Shown piece by piece: positions 1 to 7,093 of a stretch of 49,753 nucleotides of DNA (positions within the stretch are counted from its first letter, which is position 1; each line of letters starts with the position of its first letter). The DNA is taken from the NCBI GenBank assembly GCA_944384105.1, contig CALWSC010000034.1, positions 1 through 49,753 of the forward strand, given 5' to 3'. The DNA is from an uncultured Lachnospiraceae bacterium (lineage in GTDB: Bacteria > Bacillota > Clostridia > Lachnospirales > Lachnospiraceae). The position numbers were made by a program, and so were the translations under genes. The notes beneath the pieces were generated by a model. That model made no database searches and was not told where the DNA came from. It saw nothing but the letters and a program-made list of their open reading frames with translations.

Positions 1-6
1 TATCAT
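1..6 (-). CDS. start of a further gene running off the left edge (partial)
   Basis: On the minus strand an ATG at 6..4 follows an AAGGAG ribosome binding site at 16..11. The spacer is only 4 bases, which is short but usable. Only two codons lie in the window, so the product cannot be named. Its position downstream of lanM and the secreted protein suggests another lanthipeptide operon gene, such as the transporter/peptidase LanT or an immunity protein, none of which is otherwise present here. That identity is inference. Confidence 0.35.
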
Positions 7-28
7 AGAACTCCTTTCTAGCCAGGAA

Positions 29-54
29 GTTGATCTGCTAATATGCAGATCAAC
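29..54 (-). terminator. perfect 10-bp hairpin after the secreted-protein gene
   Basis: GTTGATCTGC (29-38) pairs perfectly with GCAGATCAAC (45-54) around a 6-base loop. It lies 28 bases past the stop codon of the secreted-protein gene and 13 bases before the ribosome binding site of the next gene. No U-tract follows on either strand, so it is more likely an mRNA-stabilising or processing hairpin, or a weak attenuator, than a full intrinsic terminator. Confidence 0.5.
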
Positions 55-81
55 CCCCAACCAATTATACAATTTAAGAAC

Positions 82-552
82 CTAACGTAAAACTGTATAG
101 GAGCCTACTGAGTCTGGACTCCATGCACCAAATGTATCTCCTTTCGCACCTTTTCCACGGCATTGTATCCGAGCATATCTATAGCCATTCTCATATACAT
201 AGTTGACTATACTATATTGTCCTTTTCTAGGTACTGTATAGGTATGTGCAACACCAGGTGTACTTGTTCCACAATCTACAGCACTTCCACCTGAAGCACT
301 TGTTCCTAAAACCCGTAACGCCAATGAGCCACTATATGTACCATCTCTCCAGTAAAAATAAATGCTTGTATCATTCTCTTTTGGACGTTCACTTCCTGCA
401 TTTTGCCATGTAGTTGTGTCGGAAATATAAAAACTCCATTCCTGGTCTACACTGGTTCGTGGCTGAACATTATCAGCTGCTGCACTAACTGGAAGTGCTG
501 CTCCTACCGTCAAAGCTGTTGCTAATCCTGCAGTTGCAATTCGTTTTAATAT
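82..552 (-). CDS. small secreted protein of the lanthipeptide operon, apparent ATA start
   Basis: This encodes a 156-residue exported protein. The N-terminus reads LKRIATAGLATALTVGAALP, a basic n-region and hydrophobic core, followed by an AxA-type cleavage site near VSAAADN. The mature part has two cysteines, a Tyr-rich stretch (IVNYVYENGYRYARIQC) and a terminal GAWSPDSVGSY motif that recalls DUF2712-type small secreted proteins of Firmicutes; that match is from memory and weak. Start choice matters: a strong AGGAGG (564..559) sits 6 bases before an in-frame ATA at 552..550, which gives a complete signal peptide. The first standard start, TTG at 513, would cut the signal in half and has no ribosome binding site. 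It lies 81 bases after lanM, so it is probably co-transcribed. Its function is unknown; a second secreted effector or an immunity factor is possible. Confidence 0.7.
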   Translation of the reverse strand: MLKRIATAGLATALTVGAALPVSAAADNVQPRTSVDQEWSFYISDTTTWQNAGSERPKENDTSIYFYWRDGTYSGSLALRVLGTSASGGSAVDCGTSTPGVAHTYTVPRKGQYSIVNYVYENGYRYARIQCRGKGAKGDTFGAWSPDSVGSYTVLR

Positions 553-633
553 TTTATCCCTCCTTTTCTAACAACACCGCAGTATTGCTGCCGGAATTAT
601 TTGTTGACATCTGTATAATATCATATTTTTCTG

Positions 634-3609
634 TTAATTTTCGCATTCTAGCTTCTTCTGCATTTTATTGGACCTATTCTGTAACTTCATGCCTAAAATC
701 TCCGGATATCCTCGATTTTCTTCCCTTAATACCGCATATCCTATCCCACATAACCCGTTCATAAATCCTGGTGCCGTCCTCTCTTGGAAAAGCATTTCAG
801 ATATTTTCCTGAGCGGCATTCTGTTTTTATCACCAAACTGCCTCATTATCTCATAGTTCCCCGCCGTCCCATGGCAAAGGCACATCCCAACTCTATCTTT
901 TTCTTTTTTCAGATACTCTATATTTGTTACAATATCCCGCTGACAGATTTCGGAAATTTCCACATCGTCACAAAGTTCCATAATATTCTTCCTCGCAAGG
1001 AGAATTCCTCCCCCGCCATGGCACCATGCAACCTGATGTTTCTCACCGGCTGACTCTGTCCTGAAATCCTTCCAGTCATTCATCGCCGGATCGTAGTTTG
1101 CATCCTCATAAAGCAAAGCCTGCAGGACAATCTTCTGGTATTTCATCTCACGCGTCACAGAATACAGCTTAGCAAACGCCCATGCGATTCCCCCAGTTCC
1201 ATGTGAGACTCCCAGAAGAGGTCTGTATCCTCCTTCCGATTCCCATGCGATACCTCCGTCTATACCGACCGCAGATTTCATAAGAATCTCAGCCGCTTCT
1301 TTTGCCCAACTAATGTATATCTTTTTCTCTGTTACTTCGTACATCAGCAAATATGCAAATATAGCCCCCGCGTTTCCTGATAAGAGATCGTATTTTCTGT
1401 CATATATAAGATTTCTTCTAAGCAGAATGCAATGTTTCTTTGCATAGTTCAAATATACGCTCCGACGCGTTATTTGATATACTAATAGATATGCATAGAT
1501 CATCGACCCTTCACCCGCGTAAAGCCCTGTATTTCTGTTCAGAAAATTTATATTCCGCCAATTTTGATCCGTGTAGCGGAACAGTTCCCTCTCCACCTGT
1601 TCCAATACGTCTTTCTGCACGGTATTTTCTGCTGCATTCTCCAGATAATTCAGAAAAACAAAGATTCCGGCAATGCCGTCGTATAAATATGTGTCTATCT
1701 TCTGTAAATTCCAGCTGTTGTTTACAGGTTTCGGCACTACCCATCCGATACTGTCAGACGTTCGTATCGCCATTTTCAAAACTCTTTGGTATATTTTCTT
1801 TGCATACGCCAGTGAGTCTACCGAGCTTTGCTTGCGATACATATACTTTCCATTCATCAGCTCTTTTCTGTTCATCCGGAAGAGTTCAAAGGATAACTTC
1901 ATCATATATATCTGCCAGTCCATATCCTCCTCCGTCAGGTTTTCAATATTTTCACAGATAACTTCTCCCGGAGTCTTTTCCGTCACCGCGTATACGATAT
2001 GATCGTCACCGGAATAAATCTCCCTCTCTTCGCCCATCTGATAAAAATATGGAATGTCCCTGTCACGCATGGATTCAACTTCTCTCGCAGAAATTGCATC
2101 ATACTCCGGAGTACGTCCCTTTCGTGTCAAATTCAAAAAAACTTCTCTATCCGCTGCATCCAATAATAAATTAGGATGAAACGAGCTGCTGATGAGCATC
2201 GCATATTTCTGCGTATCCTCAAAAATCACCCGGTTTCTGATCTTCTTTATATGTTTTTCTGTCAATCGCTGCAATTCTTCTTTGTGCTGCAGGCTAATCC
2301 AATAAGCTTCTCTGAATCCGTCTATAATCTCGCTTTCATATCCCCGGAAATCTATGCGCTGTCCCCGATACCGCGGAACGTTATCTGAACTTTTTACCAC
2401 CGGATGTTCATACTCTACCCGCATGTCCAGTGTGCCATAATCTTTGATTACAGGTATTTTTACCGGAAGTTTCTGATTCTCCTCAAAGCTCAATCCTCCC
2501 AAGACAACTCCCCTGCCGTTTTTATTCCAATGCGGTACAGGAAGCAATCCGCTGAACAGAACAGATTTTGTGAAGCGTCCTTGTATGGGATCCTCCTTTC
2601 TCAAACTCTGATTTACAAGATTCTCAAGGTCTACCAGAATCGGATATTCCCCACAGGCAATTAGATTTTCCGCATGAAGATCGCCGGTTCCCAGCACGTA
2701 TGAAACAAAAGCCAAAGCTCCTATTCTTTTATAAAACCTCGCTATTTCCTTCATACTTATGCACTCTTCCGGGACAATGAACTCGCCCCAGCAATGAGTG
2801 TCATAGCTTAATATTTTTATTTTTCTGACTGATAAATACATTTTCCGGTACAGAAAATCTGTAAACTCATAGAAAAATATCTCGTTTTCGCAAGTATGCG
2901 GTTTGTAGATAATTTTTGCACCATTATCAAACGTGACAGTTCTGACACTTTTCCCTCCGTTATGAGGATCACCCATTCCGCCGGAAATCTGTTTTATTTT
3001 TGTATCTTGGGAAAGACAGAATAGTTGGAAGACGCTTTCTTTATTTTTCTCAAATATTGTAAAAAATTCCGAACAGTAGTTTATAAAATGAGATGCTTCA
3101 TTTAATAGACTTCTATATAAGCCAGGATACCGTTCTAATATCTGAAAAATGTACGACGTATTCATTAGATAGTTCTTTTTGAAATATTCATACTTTTCTT
3201 TCTGACTTTCTCCTTTTAAGAACCGATCCGATTCTAAAAAGTTCATTTCTGCAATGATTACCCGGATACTTATTTTTCTTAAATTCCTCTCCAAATCATT
3301 AATGGCTAAACCTAAAACGTCTGGATCAATTTGCGGGGAATTTTTCCTCAATTCCTCCATAGCAAATTTTATGAAATCAACTTCTATGTGTACTGTAGAG
3401 AAACCGCTGCCGTCCCCTCTCTCCAATATAGTCTTCTTTATTTTCCATCCATTTAAATATCCGCTAAACATTGCACTATGTTTAAGCCTTTTCCACAACT
3501 TTTTCCCCAATAAGCTTATCCAGAACTTTTTATCTTTTGTATTTTCATTTGTCTCCGCAGCAGGAATATAGCAACGTTCCTGAAGATATAATTTTTTTTC
3601 TCCATTCAT
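634..3609 (-). CDS. lanM: LanM class II lanthipeptide synthetase
   Basis: This bifunctional cytoplasmic enzyme phosphorylates and eliminates Ser/Thr of a precursor peptide, then adds Cys thiols to form (methyl)lanthionine rings. At 991 residues it has the usual LanM length. The N-terminal dehydratase shows ISGGMGDPHNGG (about 208-219), YKPH (235-238), GTGDLHAEN (307-315) and VDLE (326-329), as in the kinase-like lobe of the family. The C-terminal LanC-like cyclase has SHGTGG, WCHGGGG (Cys863) and CLCHG (Cys912, His913), the expected zinc ligands, and ends with GLCGIGYAVL. ATG 3609 is chosen over an in-frame TTG at 3636 because GAGAGAGGAAG precedes it at proper spacing. The substrate is presumably the precursor encoded just upstream at 3711-3866. 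No LanT or leader peptidase lies in the window. Confidence 0.96.
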   Translation of the reverse strand: MNGEKKLYLQERCYIPAAETNENTKDKKFWISLLGKKLWKRLKHSAMFSGYLNGWKIKKTILERGDGSGFSTVHIEVDFIKFAMEELRKNSPQIDPDVLGLAINDLERNLRKISIRVIIAEMNFLESDRFLKGESQKEKYEYFKKNYLMNTSYIFQILERYPGLYRSLLNEASHFINYCSEFFTIFEKNKESVFQLFCLSQDTKIKQISGGMGDPHNGGKSVRTVTFDNGAKIIYKPHTCENEIFFYEFTDFLYRKMYLSVRKIKILSYDTHCWGEFIVPEECISMKEIARFYKRIGALAFVSYVLGTGDLHAENLIACGEYPILVDLENLVNQSLRKEDPIQGRFTKSVLFSGLLPVPHWNKNGRGVVLGGLSFEENQKLPVKIPVIKDYGTLDMRVEYEHPVVKSSDNVPRYRGQRIDFRGYESEIIDGFREAYWISLQHKEELQRLTEKHIKKIRNRVIFEDTQKYAMLISSSFHPNLLLDAADREVFLNLTRKGRTPEYDAISAREVESMRDRDIPYFYQMGEEREIYSGDDHIVYAVTEKTPGEVICENIENLTEEDMDWQIYMMKLSFELFRMNRKELMNGKYMYRKQSSVDSLAYAKKIYQRVLKMAIRTSDSIGWVVPKPVNNSWNLQKIDTYLYDGIAGIFVFLNYLENAAENTVQKDVLEQVERELFRYTDQNWRNINFLNRNTGLYAGEGSMIYAYLLVYQITRRSVYLNYAKKHCILLRRNLIYDRKYDLLSGNAGAIFAYLLMYEVTEKKIYISWAKEAAEILMKSAVGIDGGIAWESEGGYRPLLGVSHGTGGIAWAFAKLYSVTREMKYQKIVLQALLYEDANYDPAMNDWKDFRTESAGEKHQVAWCHGGGGILLARKNIMELCDDVEISEICQRDIVTNIEYLKKEKDRVGMCLCHGTAGNYEIMRQFGDKNRMPLRKISEMLFQERTAPGFMNGLCGIGYAVLREENRGYPEILGMKLQNRSNKMQKKLECEN

Positions 3610-3635
3610 CTTTTTTTCTTCCTCTCTCAAAGACA

Positions 3636-3687
3636 AGTAGTGCCAGGTTCTTGCTCATATAATTGAACTATACTACCTGACACTACT
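3636..3687 (-). terminator. hairpin between lanA and lanM (partial terminator or processing site)
   Basis: A 13-bp stem (3636-3648 with 3675-3687, one G-U pair) closes a 26-base loop between the precursor stop and the lanM ribosome binding site. There is no long U-tract. A stem-loop here is common in lantibiotic operons, where it lets precursor mRNA exceed synthetase mRNA by partial termination or 3' protection. That role is inferred from position. Confidence 0.6.
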
Positions 3688-3710
3688 AATTTTTTAGGAT
3701 TTTCTAATCA

Positions 3711-3866
3711 TCAACAGCATAGTATTGATAAAAGCCCTCCACATACTCCAGTATAACTAACTGATTCTATGTTCTCTCCTTTTTCCTTTATCAGATCATC
3801 TAATTCCTGCACCTCTTGTTCTAATTTTCCTATCACTGAAGTAAAATTTCCTTTTTCTCTTTCCAT
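3711..3866 (-). CDS. lanA: candidate lanthipeptide precursor peptide
   Basis: This is a 51-codon gene starting MEREKGNFTS and ending YTGVCGGLLSILCC. AAAGGAG (3882..3876) sits 9 bases before its ATG and overlaps the stop codon of the kinase gene, so translation is probably coupled. The leader half is acidic and helical, and its EVQELDDLI stretch resembles the ELDxLL box of lacticin 481-type leaders. The C-terminal half concentrates Ser35, Ser37, Thr39, Ser47 with Cys42, Cys50 and Cys51, ending in a Cys-Cys pair, as expected for a LanM substrate able to form up to three thioether rings. There is no clean GG/GA cleavage site at the leader end, so the processing site is uncertain (near Gly30 or later). 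It does not match a lantibiotic core I recognise. Identification rests on composition and on lying directly before lanM. Confidence 0.85.
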   Translation of the reverse strand: MEREKGNFTSVIGKLEQEVQELDDLIKEKGENIESVSYTGVCGGLLSILCC

Positions 3867-3881
3867 AGCTATTTTCTCCTT

Positions 3882-5186
3882 TCACAAAAAGAATACTATA
3901 CTAACATTAAAAGTTTGATCACCACTTTCTATTTTTATGTTAGCATTATACTTTTTTAAAACATAATTCACACTATCTAATCCTATTCCATGCCGCTTCC
4001 TATCCTCCTTCGTGGTTAAGTATCTTTCTTCTGATATAAGACTTTTTCCTTGCATGGAATTAGAAACTTTAAGTATTAATCCATTGTTCATTTTTCTTAT
4101 CGTAATATCTATCCATGGTCTTTGATCTATGCATTTTTCGCATGCCTCCAGAGCATTATCTAGCAAATTTGACAGCACTGTACATAAATCTTCATCTGAT
4201 ATCCCAATTTCACCTATAATATCTATTTCTTGATTCACACTAATATTTTCTTTTTCTGCTATCGCAAACTTATCATTGAGAATCATATCAACGATTTGAT
4301 TTCCAGAAGGAGCATACCCTTCAATTTTGAGGGTTGGTTCCCGCAATTTTATCATATAGTTATATGCTTTCTCGTATTCCTTATGTCTCATATAATTTTC
4401 AAGAATATTCAAATGATTTTTCAAGTCATGTGATAAGTATTTATTTTCACTATATACATTGTAAAACCTTGTGTAATTCTCCTCCAAAGCAAGATCTTTT
4501 TGTTTTAATTCGGCATTCCTTTCTCTTTGAGCATAATACAGAGAACAAATGATTAGCACTGCCAATATCAAGATAATTACGCTCATTGCCACAACCGATG
4601 TTCTTATATTGATAAAATCCCGTCCCATGTACGCATATATGAAAAGATAATACATATCTATATAGGCAAGTACAGAAGCTCCTCCTAACAACATCGGATG
4701 ATTTATCCGTACTTCGCTCATTCTAATCACACGATAAACTCCCCACACTGCAAGTCGAATCATTAGCAATATTGCATTTCTTAAATATGGAAAATCCGTC
4801 CCATATACGGCGAGCATATTTTTAGCTCCCAGAATTTTTGTAGAAATTCCAATGACTACCAGTATCTCTATCGTCTGCACAATTGAAAAAAACATAATGA
4901 AAACACCTGTGATAGAAATAAATTTTTTTCTTCTTATTACCAAAAGCGCCGTATCTATGATAATGATCTGCAAACCCAACATATTCAAGCTATAAAAAAA
5001 TCCCATCTCCTTATTAATAAACTCTAGCAGCGATGCCAGTCCGACCGCCGCCCATATCCATCCCTTCTGCCTCCTGCTGAGCACCCTGTCTCCTTCAAAA
5101 ATCAACTTATCCACAAATCTGACGCTTAACCCATTTTCCAGAATTGCTGAAGCCAATAATACCAGATCAAAAAATATATCTAACAA
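3882..5186 (-). CDS. AgrC-like sensor histidine kinase
   Basis: This 434-residue membrane kinase probably senses an extracellular peptide. Residues 1-215 hold about six hydrophobic segments, then a short coiled linker and a GHKL kinase domain. The phospho-acceptor is in HDLKNHLN (His253), the N-box in LLDNALEA (Asn344), and the G-box in RHGIGLDSV (about 399-406). This HPK10-type layout is that of AgrC, ComD and PlnB, which pair with LytTR regulators. It starts at TTG 5186, 9 bases after GGAG, overlapping the last 7 bases of the regulator gene. Its stop overlaps the ribosome binding site of the lanthipeptide precursor. The ligand may be the lanthipeptide itself, as in self-inducing bacteriocin systems, but nothing in the sequence proves it. 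Confidence 0.92.
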   Translation of the reverse strand: MLDIFFDLVLLASAILENGLSVRFVDKLIFEGDRVLSRRQKGWIWAAVGLASLLEFINKEMGFFYSLNMLGLQIIIIDTALLVIRRKKFISITGVFIMFFSIVQTIEILVVIGISTKILGAKNMLAVYGTDFPYLRNAILLMIRLAVWGVYRVIRMSEVRINHPMLLGGASVLAYIDMYYLFIYAYMGRDFINIRTSVVAMSVIILILAVLIICSLYYAQRERNAELKQKDLALEENYTRFYNVYSENKYLSHDLKNHLNILENYMRHKEYEKAYNYMIKLREPTLKIEGYAPSGNQIVDMILNDKFAIAEKENISVNQEIDIIGEIGISDEDLCTVLSNLLDNALEACEKCIDQRPWIDITIRKMNNGLILKVSNSMQGKSLISEERYLTTKEDRKRHGIGLDSVNYVLKKYNANIKIESGDQTFNVSIVFFL

Positions 5187-5893
5187 TAATGTTCACTCCA
5201 ATAGTCACCAATCTCCTGCTTTACTCTCTTTACATTACTTCTGCTGATTTTCAATTCATCGCCATTCTCCATAACCAGACTATCTTTAGACACCCTACTT
5301 ACTCTTGCAACGTTTATAATTACTCCCTGGTCGATCTGCGTAAAATTTTTGTCCTGCAGTTCATATAGAATATCCGAGATGTTCTTTCTCTCTTCATATT
5401 CTCCATGTCTGGTATAAAAGACAGCGTGTTTTTTCACCTTATTTATGTAATAGATATCATCCAGTAAAAGCCGCTCTGTATACTCCTTTCCCCGAAGTAC
5501 ATAGTACTCTTTCTTCTGTTCTCCCAATTTTTCCAGTACTTCTCTCAGTATACGAGGAAACTTGTCAGACAGCCTGTTCTTTAAAATATAGTGATACGCA
5601 TGTATATCGTATGCCTCCAAGGCAAATTTTGTATGAGAAGTTACAAATATAATAACCGTATTCTCACTGTGCTCGTGAATCTCTTTTCCAAACTCAATTC
5701 CATTATATCCGGGCATCTCGATATCTAGAATGCAGAGATCAAACTGTTTCCCCTGCTTCCACTCTTCGTAAAAACTTTCCGCATTATCATATTTTCTTAT
5801 ATCGTCTTTCTTACCTAATACATTCAAATTCAGAATTTCGCGTTCTAATATCTCCAGGTATTCTCTGCTGTCATCAACCATTGCAATTTTCAT
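5180..5893 (-). CDS. LytTR (AgrA-like) response regulator
   Basis: This is a 237-residue transcriptional regulator. The receiver domain (about 1-120) has the acidic pair in MVDDS and phospho-acceptor Asp57 in CILDIEMPGYNG. A LytTR DNA-binding domain (about 135-230) follows, with IYYINKVKKHAVFYT, FTQIDQGVIIN and a C-terminal ISRSNVKRVKQ. LytTR regulators bind pairs of direct repeats spaced two helical turns apart; such repeats lie upstream at 6025-6075. It is the first gene of the lanthipeptide operon and overlaps the kinase gene by 7 bases. The ribosome binding site (GGGAG) is rather far from the ATG. Confidence 0.94.
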   Translation of the reverse strand: MKIAMVDDSREYLEILEREILNLNVLGKKDDIRKYDNAESFYEEWKQGKQFDLCILDIEMPGYNGIEFGKEIHEHSENTVIIFVTSHTKFALEAYDIHAYHYILKNRLSDKFPRILREVLEKLGEQKKEYYVLRGKEYTERLLLDDIYYINKVKKHAVFYTRHGEYEERKNISDILYELQDKNFTQIDQGVIINVARVSRVSKDSLVMENGDELKISRSNVKRVKQEIGDYWSEHYC

Positions 5894-5984
5894 AAATATG
5901 CTTTTAGACTCCCTCTGTTAATAATACTACAATCATCTCTGTATTGTATACCCTCAGCAAATACATTTTTCGAACTTTTATATC

Positions 5985-5990
5985 ATTATA
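5985..5990 (-). promoter_or_regulatory. -10 element of the lanthipeptide operon
   Basis: TATAAT at 5990..5985 lies 92 bases before the regulator ATG. No recognisable -35 box sits 17 bases upstream (GAAAAG there), as expected for an activator-dependent promoter. The nearest LytTR-like repeat ends about 35 bases upstream of it. Confidence 0.5.
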
Positions 5991-6024
5991 CAATCTTTTC
6001 CTCCATGCTTTTCTCTCCCTGGCG

Positions 6025-6075
6025 TATTCTGCTCATTTTATGTCCTATTCTGCGCATTTTCCGTCCCATTCTGTT
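6025..6075 (-). repeat. 21-bp tandem repeats, candidate LytTR operator
   Basis: Two adjacent 21-bp units (6025-6045 and 6046-6066) match at 18 of 21 positions, and a third partial copy begins at 6067. On the minus strand this gives three CAGAAT motifs exactly 21 bases apart. A 21-22 bp period is the hallmark of AgrA/LytTR sites (9-bp direct repeats separated by 12-13 bp). The array ends just upstream of where a -35 box would be for the TATAAT at 5990..5985. Confidence 0.55.
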
Positions 6076-6083
6076 CCTGATCG

Positions 6084-6124
6084 ACAAAATCAGCGGAAAC
6101 CCCAAAACGGGATTCTCGCTGATT
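6084..6124 (-). terminator. intrinsic terminator of glgB-mscS
   Basis: AATCAGCG (6088-6095) pairs with CGCTGATT (6117-6124), with inner CCC/GGG pairing. On the minus strand the stem is followed by UUUUG. It lies 22 bases past the mscS stop and separates that unit from the lanthipeptide operon. Confidence 0.65.
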
Positions 6125-6145
6125 CTATCCTCACTCTGCCGCAGG

Positions 6146-7090
6146 TCAGCCCTCCTCCTTCTTCTCTCCCGGGACGGCTGCTCCCGATTCCTGCCCCGCG
6201 CTCTCTCCCGGCATATGCACCGTAAGCTGCGGATACGGTATTTCGATTCCTGCTTTGTCAAAGCTTAGTTTTATCTTTTCATTCATATCCCACTTCAGCG
6301 CCCAGTACTCTTCCGTCTTCACCCAGCCGCGCAGTCCCAGGATCACGGCGCTGTCGGCGAGCTGGTCTACGAAGATGACACGGTCCTCGTTGAAGAATCT
6401 GGGGTCCTCATCCATGAGCTTCTTCAGAATCTTCTTTGCCAGACGGATGTCCGCATTGTAGGAGATCCCGACCTTGATCTCCAGCTTTCTCTGATCCATC
6501 GCCGTGACGTTGACGATGCTGTTATTTGTAAGCTGTGAGTTCGGGATCAGAACGGTTCTGTTGTCCAATGTTCCAAGCGTCGTATAGTACATATCGACCT
6601 TCTTGACCGTACCCTCCAGATTATTGGAGGCGCTGATGATGTAATCGCCTGCCTTGAAAGGCTTGAGCAGCAGGATGATCACGCCGCCCGCGATGTTTGA
6701 AAGCCCGCCCTGCAAAGCAAGGGAGAGCGCCACGCCGGCGGATGCAAAAAGCGCCGCGATCGACGCTGCCTCCACGCCGAACGAGACGGCGATGGTAGCC
6801 ACAAGGAAGAAATACAGCGCCACCTTTGTAAACGAAGTTACAAACGTGACTGCCTCGCGGCTCATGTTCACGCGCTCCATGTTTTTCCGAATCAGTTTGC
6901 ACAGGAAGCGGATCAGCCGCGACGCCACCAGATAGATGATGATCGTCAGCACGATCTTCACTGCCAGGTTTAACGCCGCTTCAGAAAAATCCGTGATCAT
7001 ATTCTGGAGTATGGACGGATTCTCAATGACCTTCTCCGCCGTCTCCTGCACCTCACTGAGCGTATCTCCCCCCGCCGTCAGTATCCACAT
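6146..7090 (-). CDS. mscS: MscS-family mechanosensitive ion channel
   Basis: This 314-residue inner-membrane channel opens under membrane tension to release solutes after hypo-osmotic shock. Three hydrophobic helices lie at about 35-60, 85-105 and 110-150. The pore helix has the Gly/Ala pattern SAGVALSLALQGGLSN followed by IAGGVIILLLKPFKAGDYI, as in MscS TM3 and the start of its beta domain. The C-terminal vestibule follows (VLIPNSQLTNNSIVN). The last 20 residues are a charged low-complexity tail. ATG 7090 has GAGGAG at good spacing, inside the end of glgB, with 3 bases between the genes, so the two are co-transcribed. Confidence 0.93.
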   Translation of the reverse strand: MWILTAGGDTLSEVQETAEKVIENPSILQNMITDFSEAALNLAVKIVLTIIIYLVASRLIRFLCKLIRKNMERVNMSREAVTFVTSFTKVALYFFLVATIAVSFGVEAASIAALFASAGVALSLALQGGLSNIAGGVIILLLKPFKAGDYIISASNNLEGTVKKVDMYYTTLGTLDNRTVLIPNSQLTNNSIVNVTAMDQRKLEIKVGISYNADIRLAKKILKKLMDEDPRFFNEDRVIFVDQLADSAVILGLRGWVKTEEYWALKWDMNEKIKLSFDKAGIEIPYPQLTVHMPGESAGQESGAAVPGEKKEEG

Positions 7091-7093
7091 TAA

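Noticed and set aside
3711-3866. AgrD-type cyclic peptide pheromone instead of a lanthipeptide precursor
   Set aside because: There is no AgrB gene, no conserved Cys plus acidic C-tail, and the gene lies directly before LanM.
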